Shown here piece after piece: positions 17,420 through 26,904 of a stretch of DNA of 64,000 nucleotides. The DNA comes from an uncultured bacterium (GTDB lineage: Bacteria > Planctomycetota > GCA-002687715). Position numbers and translations under genes: made by a program. Where the stretch lies: the NCBI GenBank assembly GCA_902826835.1, contig CADEGH010000004.1, forward strand, positions 62,001-126,000. The letters are read 5' to 3'. The first letter of the stretch is position 1, and the number at the start of each line of letters is the position of its first letter. The notes below the pieces were generated by a model. It searched no databases. It saw only the letters and a list, made by a program, of their open reading frames with translations, and had not been told where the DNA came from.

Positions 17420-19027
17420 ATGGAAGTCTGGGACAGCCACATCGAGCGCGAGGATGAGGGCTTTCGCTCTCGCCTGGCCCACTACTCGAAACTCGAAGCC
17501 GACCTACTGGACCAATGGTCCAAGGTGGCGAAGGGCGGACCGCCCGATGCCGTCACGAGGCACCGCGCGAGAAACAAACTCCTGCCGCGGGAGCGGATCG
17601 ACCGCATCCTCGATCCCGGGACCGGCTTCCTCGAACTGTCACCGCTCGCCGCGCACGGTCTCTACGACGGCGAAGTTCCATCCGCGGGCATCGTCACTGG
17701 GATTGGCCGCGTGGCCGGCCGCCTGTGCATGCTCGTGGCCAACGACGCCACCGTGAAGGGCGGCACGTACTACCCCCTCACCGTGAAGAAACACGTGCGG
17801 GCGCAGAGCATCGCCGCCCAGTGCCATCTCCCGTGCATCTATCTCGTCGACTCCGGAGGGGCGTTCCTGCCTCTCCAGGATCAAGTGTTCCCGGACCGTG
17901 AACACTTCGGGCGGATTTTCTACAACCAGGCGCGCATGTCCGCAGCCGGCATTCCTCAGCTCGCGGCCGTGCTCGGATCGTGCACCGCCGGAGGCGCCTA
18001 CGTTCCCGCGATGTCCGACGAGTGTGTGATCGTCAAGGGCAATGGGACCGTGTTCCTCGGGGGACCGCCACTCGTCAAAGCGGCCACCGGAGAGGAGGTC
18101 AGCGCCGAGGATCTCGGGGGCGCCGATGTCCACTGCAAGATTTCGGGGGTCACCGACCACTTGGCCGATTCCGAAGAAGATGCCCTCGCTCGCATCCGGA
18201 CCATGGCGGAAAATCTCGGTCCCTCATTGACCGGCGGTGCCGCGGGGTCCGCGATCACCGAGCCGCGCTATGCGCCCGAAGAGATCGGCGGAGTCCTGCC
18301 CATCTCCGGACGTGAACCTTTCGAGGTGCGCGAAGTGATGGCGCGGCTGTTGGACGGAAGCGCCTTCCACGAATTCAAAACGAATTACGGCAAGACCTTG
18401 GTGACCGCTTTTGGCCGCCTCATGGGGTACCAGGTCGGAGTCGTCGCCAACAACGGGATCCTCTTCGGCGAATCCGCGGAGAAGGGGGCCCACTTCGTCG
18501 AGCTCTGTGCGCAGCGGCGCATCCCTCTGCTCTTCTTGCAAAACATCACCGGCTTCATGGTGGGGCGGCGCTACGAAAACGGCGGCATCGCCCGCGCCGG
18601 CGCCAAAATGGTTCAGGCGGTGGCATGCGCGGATGTACCGAAACTCACGGTCATCATCGGTGGCTCGTTCGGCGCCGGCAATTACGCCATGTGCGGTCGC
18701 GCCTACGACCCGCGATTCCTCTTCCTTTGGCCCAACGCGCGCATCAGCGTGATGGGCGGTGAACAGGCGGCGAAGGTCCTGTCCACCGTCAAGCGCGAGC
18801 AGCTCGAAAAACGGGGGCAAGTTCTGTCCGCGAGCGAACAGGAGGAAATCGAAGCCCCCATTCGCGAGAAGTACGAGACCGAGGGCCATCCCTACTGGTC
18901 GACCGCACGGCTGTGGGACGACGGAGTCATCCTGCCCCGCGACACCCGTCGAGTACTCGGCATGGCCCTCGCGGCCTGCCAGGTGGCGCCCACCCCCCCG
19001 AGCAGTTGGCCCGTCTTCCGGATGTGA
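17420..19027 (+). CDS. mccB: Methylcrotonyl-CoA carboxylase carboxyltransferase (beta) subunit
   Basis: 535 residues, the usual length. Leucine degradation: carboxylates 3-methylcrotonyl-CoA using biotin-bound CO2. Diagnostic stretches are [27 protein letters not shown] (oxyanion hole), [28 protein letters not shown] and [17 protein letters not shown], matching the MCC-beta/GCC branch rather than propionyl-CoA carboxylase. First gene of a five-gene operon (mccB, hydratase, biotin carboxylase, BCCP, HMG-CoA lyase). Confidence 0.93.
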   Translation: MEVWDSHIEREDEGFRSRLAHYSKLEADLLDQWSKVAKGGPPDAVTRHRARNKLLPRERIDRILDPGTGFLELSPLAAHGLYDGEVPSAGIVTGIGRVAGRLCMLVANDATVKGGTYYPLTVKKHVRAQSIAAQCHLPCIYLVDSGGAFLPLQDQVFPDREHFGRIFYNQARMSAAGIPQLAAVLGSCTAGGAYVPAMSDECVIVKGNGTVFLGGPPLVKAATGEEVSAEDLGGADVHCKISGVTDHLADSEEDALARIRTMAENLGPSLTGGAAGSAITEPRYAPEEIGGVLPISGREPFEVREVMARLLDGSAFHEFKTNYGKTLVTAFGRLMGYQVGVVANNGILFGESAEKGAHFVELCAQRRIPLLFLQNITGFMVGRRYENGGIARAGAKMVQAVACADVPKLTVIIGGSFGAGNYAMCGRAYDPRFLFLWPNARISVMGGEQAAKVLSTVKREQLEKRGQVLSASEQEEIEAPIREKYETEGHPYWSTARLWDDGVILPRDTRRVLGMALAACQVAPTPPSSWPVFRM

Positions 19028-19035
19028 GAGGTGCC

Positions 19036-19833
19036 ATGACCAACGAGTATCAGACGCTGCGCGTCAGCGATTCGAGTCCGCTCCTCACCATCACGCTCCA
19101 CCGCCCCGAGGTGAAAAATGCCTTTGACGAGCGCCTCATCGCCGAACTCACCGCGGTCCTCGAAGCCGCTCGTCAGCGAAACGACCTGCGGTGCCTGATC
19201 CTTCAGGGCGAGGGCTCGACCTTTTCGGCCGGCGCCGATCTGGCGTGGATGCAACGGGCCTCGCATCAGCCCGAAGCCGACAACCTGGCGGACGCTCGCC
19301 GGCTAGCCCGCTTGTTTCAGGCGCTCGACGCGATCCCCTTTCCGACGGTGGCGAAGATTCGCGGCGCCGCCTTGGGCGGGGGCGCCGGACTCGCCGCCAC
19401 CGTGGACACCGCGATTGCCGCACAAGGCACGCGCTTCGGCTTCACCGAGGTGCGCTTGGGCATCATCCCCGCGGTGATTTCCGTGTTTGCCCTGCGCAAG
19501 ATCGGGAGGGCGGCGGCGCGGCGCTACTTCCCGAGCGGGGAGATTTTCGACGCCGACCGCGCCCGGGAAATCCAGCTCATCTCCGAAGTCGTGCCGGAGA
19601 GTCAGCTCGACACTAAGGTCGATGAGCTGGTTCGTCAGATTCTGAGCGTGGGGCCGGCGGCGGCCCGTCGCGCCAAGGCCCTCACCGATCTCGTTGGCTC
19701 CGTGCCCTATCCCGCGGTGCTCGAAAATCTCGCGCGGGAGATCGCGGAGACACGCGCCTGCCCCGAAGCACGCGAAGGCCTGCAGGCGTTCCTGCAAAAA
19801 CGCGCACCACAGTGGCCGGAGACCTCGCCATGA
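19036..19833 (+). CDS. liuC: Methylglutaconyl-CoA hydratase (enoyl-CoA hydratase family)
   Basis: 265 residues from ATG 19036, eight bases after mccB. Crotonase fold with GADLAWM and GAALGGGAGL forming the two oxyanion-hole segments, and FGFTEVRLGIIPAVIS with the catalytic glutamate region. The sequence type and its place between the carboxylase subunits and HMG-CoA lyase identify it as the 3-methylglutaconyl-CoA hydratase step of leucine breakdown. Overlaps the next gene by ATGA. Confidence 0.9.
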   Translation: MTNEYQTLRVSDSSPLLTITLHRPEVKNAFDERLIAELTAVLEAARQRNDLRCLILQGEGSTFSAGADLAWMQRASHQPEADNLADARRLARLFQALDAIPFPTVAKIRGAALGGGAGLAATVDTAIAAQGTRFGFTEVRLGIIPAVISVFALRKIGRAAARRYFPSGEIFDADRAREIQLISEVVPESQLDTKVDELVRQILSVGPAAARRAKALTDLVGSVPYPAVLENLAREIAETRACPEAREGLQAFLQKRAPQWPETSP

Positions 19834-21323
19834 AAATCCGTCGAGTCCTCATCGCCAACCGCGGCGAGATCTCCTGTCGCATCCAACGCACGCTGCGCGC
19901 GATGGGAATCGGCACTGCGGTCGTGCATTCGAGCGCCGACCGTGATGCCCTCTTCGTGCGCGAGGCCGAGCGCGCGCAGGAGATCGGGCCTCCGCCCGCC
20001 AAAGAGAGTTACCTGAACGCCGACAAGATCGTTGCCGCGGCCCGCGCCCTCGAGGCGGACGCCGTGCATCCGGGCTACGGATTCTTGTCCGAGAACGCCG
20101 ACTTCGCGGCCCGCTGCGAAGCGGCGGGACTCGTGTTTTTGGGCCCGCCTTCGAGCGCCATACGGGCCATGGGCGACAAGACGGGCGCGCGTCGGCTCGC
20201 GGTGGCGGCGGATGTACCCGTCGTGCCCGGTTACGACGGCCCGGACGACGATCTGATCCTCGCCCGCGAATCGACGCGAATTGGATTCCCGCAATTGGTG
20301 AAGGCCGCCCACGGCGGGGGAGGAAAAGGACTCAAGAAGGTTGCGAGTGCCGAGGAGTTCGCGAGCGCGCTGGCTTCGGCACGCCGCGAAGCCGGCGCCG
20401 CGTTTGGCAGCAGTCGCGTCTTGCTCGAGCGTTTCGTCCGGCCCGCTCGCCACATCGAAGTGCAAGTCCTCGCCGATCGCCATGGCGAGACGCGAGCGAT
20501 TCTCGAACGCGAGTGTTCGCTGCAGCGGCGCCACCAAAAAGTCATCGAGGAGTGTCCGTCGGCGGTGGTCACCGACGAACTGCGGGCGGAACTCGGGGCC
20601 GCGGCGGTCCGACTCGCGCGCCAAGTCGGCTACGTGAGCGCTGGCACCGTCGAGTTCCTCCTCGAACCCGACGGTCGGTTTTGGTTCCTGGAGATGAACA
20701 CCCGACTCCAGGTCGAACACGGAGTCACCGAACTCGTGACCGGCCTGGACCTCGTGGCGTGGCAGGTCCGCATCGCGGAGGGGGAAGCCCTACGCTTGCC
20801 GACCCCCATCGTTCCTCAGGGTCATGCCATCGAAGCCCGCCTTTACGCCGAGGATCCCAGCCGGGAATTCTTGCCCCAGACCGGCCAAATCCGGCATCTG
20901 CGACTCCCCGAGGGGCCCGGAGTGCGGATCGATCGTGGGGTGGCCGCCGGACAAACGATCACCCCTCACTACGACCCGATGCTCATGAAGATCCTCGCGC
21001 ACGGGGAGACGAGGGAAATGGCTCGGCTCCGCCTGATCCTCGCCCTCAGGGATCTCGAGATTTTGGGGGTCGTGACCAACGGCGCGTACCTGCGTGAATT
21101 GCTCGAGAGCGACTGCTTCACGGGTGCGAAGACCTTCACCCACTCGCTCGACGAATGGCCGAAGCTCGAACCTAGCATCCCCGCCGAAGTCCTGGCCCTG
21201 CTAGCCGCCCACGGCGCCCTACCGAGGGCGAGCCCCGAAGCGAAGGCTAACCAAGCCCCCTCTCTACCCGACCTCTTCGAAACGGTCGGGCCGTTTCGAA
21301 TCGTGGGAGGAGGCACGTCATGA
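19830..21323 (+). CDS. Biotin carboxylase subunit of methylcrotonyl-CoA carboxylase (no BCCP domain)
   Basis: 497 residues from ATG 19830 (ATGA overlap). It has the N-terminal BC domain VLIANRGEISCRI, an ATP-grasp glycine loop AAHGGGGKGLKKV, ERECSLQRRHQKVIEE and EMNTRLQVEHGVTE (most members have Pro where this has Gly). It carboxylates biotin with ATP and bicarbonate. In typical MCC the alpha subunit also carries a biotin-transfer and BCCP domain (~650-700 residues). Here the chain stops after the BC domain and the rest is the next gene. Confidence 0.92.
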   Translation: MKIRRVLIANRGEISCRIQRTLRAMGIGTAVVHSSADRDALFVREAERAQEIGPPPAKESYLNADKIVAAARALEADAVHPGYGFLSENADFAARCEAAGLVFLGPPSSAIRAMGDKTGARRLAVAADVPVVPGYDGPDDDLILARESTRIGFPQLVKAAHGGGGKGLKKVASAEEFASALASARREAGAAFGSSRVLLERFVRPARHIEVQVLADRHGETRAILERECSLQRRHQKVIEECPSAVVTDELRAELGAAAVRLARQVGYVSAGTVEFLLEPDGRFWFLEMNTRLQVEHGVTELVTGLDLVAWQVRIAEGEALRLPTPIVPQGHAIEARLYAEDPSREFLPQTGQIRHLRLPEGPGVRIDRGVAAGQTITPHYDPMLMKILAHGETREMARLRLILALRDLEILGVVTNGAYLRELLESDCFTGAKTFTHSLDEWPKLEPSIPAEVLALLAAHGALPRASPEAKANQAPSLPDLFETVGPFRIVGGGTS

Positions 21324-21832
21324 GCGTCCCCAACCAACGCTGGGAATGGAACGGTGCGCCGGTGATCCTGAACCGCGAAGGCACTCCAACCGAGTTCCGC
21401 ATTCAAGGCCCAAGCGGCCAGTCGCTCACGATTAGCGGCGCGATGCGTCAGGGCGTCGACGTTGAATTGCTCGTCGACGGAAAACGCGTGCGCGGCCAGA
21501 TCTTCGATGACGGGCGGATCTGTCAGGTCCGGCACGACGGGCAAACCTGGAGCTTCGCTCGGAGCGTCGAGCGCAAGCGCGGAAAGGACGCCGACACCCG
21601 GGGTGGAGTCGTCGAAGCCCCGATGACCGGAACCGTGGTGCAGGTCGCGGTGAAGCAGGGCCTGGCCGTAAAGAAAGGTGCGACCTTGGTCGTGCTCGTA
21701 GCCATGAAAATGGAACACCGCCTCACCGCGCCCTTCGATGGTGTCGTCGCCGAAATTCTCGCGGTCCAAGATCAGACCGTCGAGATCGGCCAGAAACTGG
21801 CGCGCATCGAACCCGAGGCTCCCAAACCGTGA
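21320..21832 (+). CDS. Biotin carboxyl carrier protein with partial biotin-transfer region
   Basis: 170 residues, ATGA overlap with the biotin carboxylase. The C-terminal ~75 residues are a biotinyl domain with the AMKMEH motif; K130 is the predicted biotinylation site. The N-terminal ~90 residues are beta-rich (VDVELLVDGKRVRG, GQTWSFARS) and resemble the end of the BT domain of fused MCC-alpha chains. This and the preceding gene look like one alpha subunit split in two. It must pair with both the BC and the carboxyltransferase. Confidence 0.9.
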   Translation: MSVPNQRWEWNGAPVILNREGTPTEFRIQGPSGQSLTISGAMRQGVDVELLVDGKRVRGQIFDDGRICQVRHDGQTWSFARSVERKRGKDADTRGGVVEAPMTGTVVQVAVKQGLAVKKGATLVVLVAMKMEHRLTAPFDGVVAEILAVQDQTVEIGQKLARIEPEAPKP

Positions 21833-22722
21833 GCGAGCGGGTGACCCTCGTCGAGGTGGGGCCGCGGGACGGACTGCAAAACGAGTCCACCCCGGTGTCC
21901 ACTGACACGAAGCTGGCCTTCATCGAGGCCCTCCGTCGTGCGGGCCATCGCGCGATCGAGGCCACCGCCTTCGTGTCGCCGAAGGCCATCCCCCAACTCG
22001 CCGACGCCGAAGCGGTGGCCGCGAAGCTGCGAGCGGAGAGGGGAGTCCGATGGTCCGCGCTCGTACCGAACGAGGCGGGTTATCTGCGGACTCGAGGCTT
22101 CGCTTTCGACGAGGTCTCGATCTTCGTGGGAGTGTCCGACACCTTCAATCAGAGAAACATCCGCGCCACCGCGGAGGAGGCCTTCCTTCGGTTCGCACCG
22201 GTCATGGCCGCTGCCGGCGCCGATGGAAGGAGCGTGCGCGGTTACGTCTCCACGATCACTCATTGTCCCTATGAGGGCCGCATCGACCCGCGCCGGACCG
22301 CCGGGGTGGTGAGCCGCATGCTCGCGCTCGGGTGCCGCGAAGTGAGCCTGGGGGAGACGATCGGTCATGCCACGCCGGCCGAGATCCGCGAGCTATTGGC
22401 CTGCCTCGCCGCCGACGGCACCCTTCCTCGCTGTGCCGGTCATTTCCATGACACTTACGGCATGGGGGTCGCCAATGTGCTCACTGCCCTCGAGTTCGGG
22501 ATGCGGGTTTTTGATGCGGCGGCGGGAGGTCTGGGCGGCTGCCCCTACGCTCAGGGAGCGGCCGGAAACGTCGCCACCGAAGATCTGGTGTGGCTGTTCC
22601 GCGGATTGGGTTTGGAGACCGGGATCGACCTGGATGCCCAGTGCGAGGCGTCGGCCCTCATTCAAAGCGCGCTGGGACGCCCTCTCCCGGGCCGCGCCTT
22701 CCGGGCTCGCTATCGGCCGTGA
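21829..22722 (+). CDS. mvaB: Hydroxymethylglutaryl-CoA lyase
   Basis: 297 residues, GTG start overlapping the BCCP stop. Aldolase-type TIM barrel of the HMGL family: EVGPRDGLQNE (catalytic R and D), EATAFVSPKAIPQ, GETIGHATP, HFHDTYG (metal ligands) and GGLGGCPYAQGAAGNVATEDL with the catalytic Cys. It cleaves HMG-CoA to acetyl-CoA and acetoacetate, the last step of leucine degradation. Ends the operon; isovaleryl-CoA dehydrogenase is not nearby. Confidence 0.94.
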   Translation: MSERVTLVEVGPRDGLQNESTPVSTDTKLAFIEALRRAGHRAIEATAFVSPKAIPQLADAEAVAAKLRAERGVRWSALVPNEAGYLRTRGFAFDEVSIFVGVSDTFNQRNIRATAEEAFLRFAPVMAAAGADGRSVRGYVSTITHCPYEGRIDPRRTAGVVSRMLALGCREVSLGETIGHATPAEIRELLACLAADGTLPRCAGHFHDTYGMGVANVLTALEFGMRVFDAAAGGLGGCPYAQGAAGNVATEDLVWLFRGLGLETGIDLDAQCEASALIQSALGRPLPGRAFRARYRP

Positions 22723-22776
22723 GTGGCAGCGCCCCGACGGACGGCAGTGGCCGGTCGCCAGGGCCGGCCCGCCTGG

Positions 22777-23349
22777 TCAGCTTCGGGGGCCCGCGTCCGG
22801 TAGCCCGCGCCAGGTGGGCTCTTCGATGCCCTGGCGATGGTTGATCGTCCGAGCGGCGAGGAACAGCCAGTCGGAAAGGCGGTTCAGGTACTGCACCACC
22901 ACGCCGGTGATGCGCTCGCTCCGTGCCAAAGTCACGGTGTTGCGTTCCGCCCGCCGGCAGACGGTCCTGGCGATTTGTAGCGTGGCGGCGGTCGCGTGCC
23001 CTCCCGGCAGGATGAAGGCGGTCAGGGGGGGGAGGCGGTCTTCCAGCTCGACGAGCGAGGCCTCCAACGCCTCGAGGGCGGTGACCGGGAATGGCGCCAC
23101 ACGCTGGGCGAGGGGGTTTTTCTCCCGGGGGGTGGCGAGCTCGGCCCCGAGCGAGAAGAGATCAGACTGAATCTGGGACAGGGTCTGGTCCAGGTCCCGG
23201 TCCACCCCCTCCGCCCGGGCGCGGCCCAGCCAGGAGTTCAGTTCGTCCACCGATCCGTAGGCCTCGATGCGGAGGTCGTCCTTCGGAACTCGGCGACCGC
23301 CGAACAGGCCGGTGTTGCCGTCGTCTCCCGTTTTGGTGGCGATGCTCAT
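22777..23349 (-). CDS. PduO-type cob(I)alamin adenosyltransferase
   Basis: 190 residues from ATG 23349 (a TTG five codons upstream is less likely). Family motifs: TKTGDDGNTGLFGGRRV at the N-terminus for ATP binding, YGSVDELNSWLG, and late RTVCRRAERN and YLNRLSDWLFLAAR. It makes adenosylcobalamin. Its divergent neighbour is the adenosylcobalamin-dependent ribonucleotide reductase, so the shared 228-base gap joins cofactor supply and user. Tail-to-tail with mvaB, 54 bases apart. Confidence 0.93.
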   Translation of the reverse strand: MSIATKTGDDGNTGLFGGRRVPKDDLRIEAYGSVDELNSWLGRARAEGVDRDLDQTLSQIQSDLFSLGAELATPREKNPLAQRVAPFPVTALEALEASLVELEDRLPPLTAFILPGGHATAATLQIARTVCRRAERNTVTLARSERITGVVVQYLNRLSDWLFLAARTINHRQGIEEPTWRGLPDAGPRS

Positions 23350-23418
23350 GACTGGGGAATCCAAACGTGGTGGTAAGTCCGCTCAAGGATTGAGGTTCCG
23401 AATGTTCGCGGCTTTTCC

Positions 23419-23446
23419 TTGACTCACAAGGGCATGGCCCTATGAT
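23419..23446 (+). promoter_or_regulatory. Sigma-70-type promoter for nrdJ
   Basis: TTGACT (23419-23424) and TATGAT (23441-23446) with a 16-base spacer. This is the best sigma-70-like promoter I found in the window. Predicted transcription start is about 23453, giving an untranslated leader of about 125 bases before the nrdJ ATG at 23578. Confidence 0.6.
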
Positions 23447-23454
23447 CCCCCTCT

Positions 23455-23470
23455 GCCCTATATGTTGGGG
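23455..23470 (+). promoter_or_regulatory. Possible NrdR-type operator
   Basis: GCCCTATATGTTGGGG is an imperfect 16-base palindrome with a TATAT core and C/G-rich ends, the general layout of NrdR boxes. It sits at the predicted transcription start of nrdJ, where a repressor would block. A partial copy of its first half (GCCCTAT) occurs 18 bases upstream. The match is by eye and NrdR is not encoded in this window. Confidence 0.35.
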
Positions 23471-23497
23471 GTCTTAGCTCAAGACCTCGGCATTGGG

Positions 23498-23515
23498 CCC
23501 CGAGAAGCCTCGGGG
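23498..23515 (+). promoter_or_regulatory. Leader hairpin with an alternative pairing upstream of nrdJ
   Basis: CCCCGAG/CTCGGGG form a 7-pair stem with a four-base loop. The left arm can instead pair with CTCGG at 23486-23490, so two mutually exclusive stems are possible in the leader. No T-run follows and no B12 box typical of a cobalamin riboswitch is visible. A regulatory role is only suggested by the geometry. Confidence 0.3.
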
Positions 23516-23577
23516 GGGCGCGCGCCTCCACGTGAGCTTTCTCGAGAGTGTCTTCGGATCCAGGGGGAGTGGAGCCG

Positions 23578-26500
23578 ATGGAAGGTTCGAACGGTCGCTC
23601 CAGGCTCGGAAATCGTGCGGAGAATTCCGAGGGGGGCGCGGCGGTTGCCTCCGATGCCGGGGGGCTCTCGGTGGAACGGTTCTTTTCCAAGACCGGGGAG
23701 TCGGTCCTAGACCAGGTTCGCTACATCCGGCGCGCCTCGTCGATCAGCAACACGGACGGTTCCCGGGTCTTCCGCATGGAAGACGTCGAGGTGCCCGAGG
23801 GATGGTCCCAACTCGCCACGGATATCGTGGCGAGCAAGTACTTCCGCAAGGCGGGCCTCCCCACTCCGAGCGGCTCCGAGACCTCGGTCCGCCAAGTGGT
23901 GGAGCGAGTAGCGGGGACGCTGCGGGAGGCGGGCCAGATGCTCGGCGGCTACTTCCGCACGTCGGAGGATGCCGAGACTTTCGAGCAGGAACTCTCCTGG
24001 CTCTTGGTTCACCAGTACGGTGCCTTCAACAGCCCGGTTTGGTTCAACTGCGGCCTCGCCGCGCGCTACGGCATCAAGGGCCGCCCGGTCGGGACGTGGT
24101 TTTGGGATGAAACCGCCGACGCGGTGCGGGAGTGCCCCGACTCCTACTCCAGGCCCCAGCTCAGCGCCTGCTTCATCCAGAGCGTCGAGGACGACTTGCT
24201 CGACATCGCCGACGCGGTGAAGCGCGAGATGCGCCTCTTCAAGTTCGGCTCGGGCACCGGCACCAACTTCTCCAAGGTCCGCGGCGAGGGCGAGCGCCTC
24301 TCTGGCGGGGGAACCTCCTCCGGCCTCATGTCGTTCCTCGAAGTCTTGGACAAGGCGGCGGGCGCCACCAAGTCGGGAGGTACGACGCGGCGCGCCGCGA
24401 AGATGGTCATCTTGGACATGGACCATCCCGAAATCGAGCGCTTCATCCAGTGGAAGGCGCGCGAGGAAGAGAAGGCCCAGATCCTGATTGCGGCCGGTCT
24501 CGACTCCGATTTCAATGGTGAGGTCTATCGCACGGTGAGCGGCCAAAACTCGAACAACTCGGTCCGCATGACCGACGAGTTCATGGCGGCCGCCCTGAGC
24601 GACAAGGAATGGAAAACATACCACCGCACGAGTGGGGCGGTGAGCGCGACCTACCGAGCAAAGGACCTGTTCGACAAAATCGCCAAGGCCGCCTGGCGCT
24701 GCGCCGATCCCGGCGTTCAATACGACACCACGATCAACCGTTGGCACACCTGCCCCAACACCGACCGCATCCGCGCGAGCAACCCCTGCTCCGAGTACAT
24801 GTTCCTGGACGACTCGGCCTGCAACCTCGCCTCGCTCAATCTCATGAAGTTCATCCGCGAGGACAGTTCCTTCGACCTGAAGGCATACCGGCACGCGGTC
24901 CGGGTGTTCACGCTCGCTCAAGAAATCGTGGTGGACTTCGCCTCCTATCCGACGGAGCGGATCGCGAAGAACAGCCACGACTACCGGCCGCTCGGGCTCG
25001 GCTACGCCAACCTGGGCACCCTCCTCATGGTCATGGGAATCCCCTACGACTCCGACGAGGGACGGCTAGTCTGCGGCGCGCTCTCCGCGATCACCTGCGG
25101 ACACTCCTATAAGGTCAGCGCCGAAATCGCCCGCGACAAAGGCACCTTCCCCGGCTTCGTGAAAAACCGCGAACCCATGCTCCGCGTCATGAACATGCAT
25201 CGCGACGCGGCCTACGCCCTTGAGAACCACTTGGGGCACGCCGACCTCGTTCGCGGGGCCCGCGAGGACTGGGATCAAGCGGTGCGACTCGGAGAGCGCT
25301 ACGGATATCGCAACGCCCAAGCGACCGTCATCGCGCCCACCGGCACGATCGGCCTGCTCATGGATTGCGACACCACGGGCATCGAACCCGATTTCTCCCT
25401 GGTCAAGTTCAAGAAGCTCGCCGGCGGCGGCTACTTCAAGATCATCAACCAGTCGGTGCCCCGGGCGCTCAAGAACCTCGGCTACTCGCCGGCGCAGGTG
25501 CAGGACATCCTCGATTGGGTTTTGGGACACCAGACGCTCGAGGGCGCTCCCGCCATCAATCGCGATGCCCTGCTCTCGAAAGGGTTCGCTGCCGAAGACA
25601 TCGACCGGATCGAAGCGTCCCTGTCGGGAGTCTTCGAGTTCCGCCAGGCGTTCCAAGCCGCTCAGCTCGGGGAATCGACGCTGGCGCGTTTGAAGCTGCC
25701 GCCCGAGGCCAAGAAACCCGGATTCGACCTACTCGCGCACTTGGGCTTCACCTCCCACGAGATCGCCGCCGCGGAAGTCTGGGCTTGTGGTACCCAAACC
25801 GTCGAGGGCGCTCCGCATCTGAAAGACTCACACCTCCCGGTCTTCGACTGCGCCAACCGCTGCGGTCCCAAGAGTTCGCGCTACATCCACCACTCGGGTC
25901 ACATCCGCATGATGGCGGCCGCTCAGCCGTTCATCTCCGGAGCCATCTCCAAAACCATCAACATGCCGAACGAGGTGTCGGTGGAGGAGGTCCGCCAGGC
26001 CTACCTCGATTCGTGGAAGCTCGGCTTGAAAGCGGTTGCCCTCTACCGCGACGGCTGCAAGGGGTCGCAACCCCTGAGCAGCAGCATGGCCAAGGAAGAG
26101 ACCAGACCCGCCACGGCGCCCGCTTCCGCGGCCGCGGTGGCGCCCTCGGCCGCACCCGCCGTGGAATCGCCGTCGGCAGTGGCAGCGCCGCTGGCTCCCA
26201 CGTTCCCGCCCACTCCGCTGCGCCGACGCCGCCTCCCGAAGAAGCGCTTCGGATTCACCCAGGAAGCCAAGGTGGGAGGCCAGAAGGTCTACCTGCGCAC
26301 CGGCAATTACGAGGACGGATCGCTCGGTGAAATTTTCATCGATATGCACAAGGAAGGCGCCGCCTTCCGCAGCATGATGAACTGCTTCGCGATTTCCGTG
26401 AGCTTGGGCCTGCAGTACGGAGTCCCCCTCGAGGACTTCGTCGACGTCTTCACCTTCACGCGCTTCGATCCCCAGGGCCCGGTCGATCATCCCAACGTCA

Positions 26501-26898
26501 AGTGGGCGACGTCGGTCATCGACTACATGTTCCGACTCCTCGCGATGGAGTACCTCGGACGCACCGATTTTGTCCACATTCCTCCCGCCGACGGCCCGGA
26601 CCCGGCGGAGATCCCAAAGGGCGATGCCAGCCCTCCAGTCGAGGAGATGAAGGATCGGATTCGGGACTTCGACGCTCTGCTCAAGGACGAGACTGGCTTG
26701 AGCCCAGAGCGGCGCCTCGATGCGCCGGCGACCCGTAATCTTCGCCCGTCATCGGCGCCGAAGCGCGGGGCTCTGTCGGACCACCTCAAGAACATGATGG
26801 GTGACGCGCCGTTTTGCGACACTTGCGGACACATCACAGTGCGGAATGGCGCTTGTTACAAGTGCCTGAACTGTGGTGCCTCCATGGGTTGCAGTTGA
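23578..26898 (+). CDS. nrdJ: Adenosylcobalamin-dependent (class II) ribonucleotide reductase
   Basis: 1106 residues from ATG 23578, preceded by GGGGGAGTGGAG. It reduces ribonucleotides to deoxyribonucleotides with an AdoCbl-derived thiyl radical. Visible motifs: FNSPVWFNCG, LSACFIQSV, SGTGTNFS, SNPCSEYMFLDDSACNLASLN (active-site Cys and Glu), APTGTIG, and YRDGCKGSQPL near the end of the barrel. A ~45-residue Ala/Pro linker (about 840-885) leads to a C-terminal domain ending in a zinc-ribbon-like tail with CDTCG and CYKCLNCG, where the redox-active cysteines lie. Full length. Next to the adenosyltransferase and a dCTP deaminase-like gene. Confidence 0.96.
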   Translation: MEGSNGRSRLGNRAENSEGGAAVASDAGGLSVERFFSKTGESVLDQVRYIRRASSISNTDGSRVFRMEDVEVPEGWSQLATDIVASKYFRKAGLPTPSGSETSVRQVVERVAGTLREAGQMLGGYFRTSEDAETFEQELSWLLVHQYGAFNSPVWFNCGLAARYGIKGRPVGTWFWDETADAVRECPDSYSRPQLSACFIQSVEDDLLDIADAVKREMRLFKFGSGTGTNFSKVRGEGERLSGGGTSSGLMSFLEVLDKAAGATKSGGTTRRAAKMVILDMDHPEIERFIQWKAREEEKAQILIAAGLDSDFNGEVYRTVSGQNSNNSVRMTDEFMAAALSDKEWKTYHRTSGAVSATYRAKDLFDKIAKAAWRCADPGVQYDTTINRWHTCPNTDRIRASNPCSEYMFLDDSACNLASLNLMKFIREDSSFDLKAYRHAVRVFTLAQEIVVDFASYPTERIAKNSHDYRPLGLGYANLGTLLMVMGIPYDSDEGRLVCGALSAITCGHSYKVSAEIARDKGTFPGFVKNREPMLRVMNMHRDAAYALENHLGHADLVRGAREDWDQAVRLGERYGYRNAQATVIAPTGTIGLLMDCDTTGIEPDFSLVKFKKLAGGGYFKIINQSVPRALKNLGYSPAQVQDILDWVLGHQTLEGAPAINRDALLSKGFAAEDIDRIEASLSGVFEFRQAFQAAQLGESTLARLKLPPEAKKPGFDLLAHLGFTSHEIAAAEVWACGTQTVEGAPHLKDSHLPVFDCANRCGPKSSRYIHHSGHIRMMAAAQPFISGAISKTINMPNEVSVEEVRQAYLDSWKLGLKAVALYRDGCKGSQPLSSSMAKEETRPATAPASAAAVAPSAAPAVESPSAVAAPLAPTFPPTPLRRRRLPKKRFGFTQEAKVGGQKVYLRTGNYEDGSLGEIFIDMHKEGAAFRSMMNCFAISVSLGLQYGVPLEDFVDVFTFTRFDPQGPVDHPNVKWATSVIDYMFRLLAMEYLGRTDFVHIPPADGPDPAEIPKGDASPPVEEMKDRIRDFDALLKDETGLSPERRLDAPATRNLRPSSAPKRGALSDHLKNMMGDAPFCDTCGHITVRNGACYKCLNCGASMGCS

Positions 26899-26904
26899 TC
26901 CACC

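Noticed and set aside
22749..22769. GGCCGG/CCGGCC stem between mvaB and the adenosyltransferase gene as a terminator
   Set aside because: Short six-pair stem with a nine-base loop and no T-run; common by chance in this GC-rich sequence.
23453..23577. Cobalamin riboswitch before nrdJ
   Set aside because: The leader is too short and has no B12-box sequence; only simple stems are seen.
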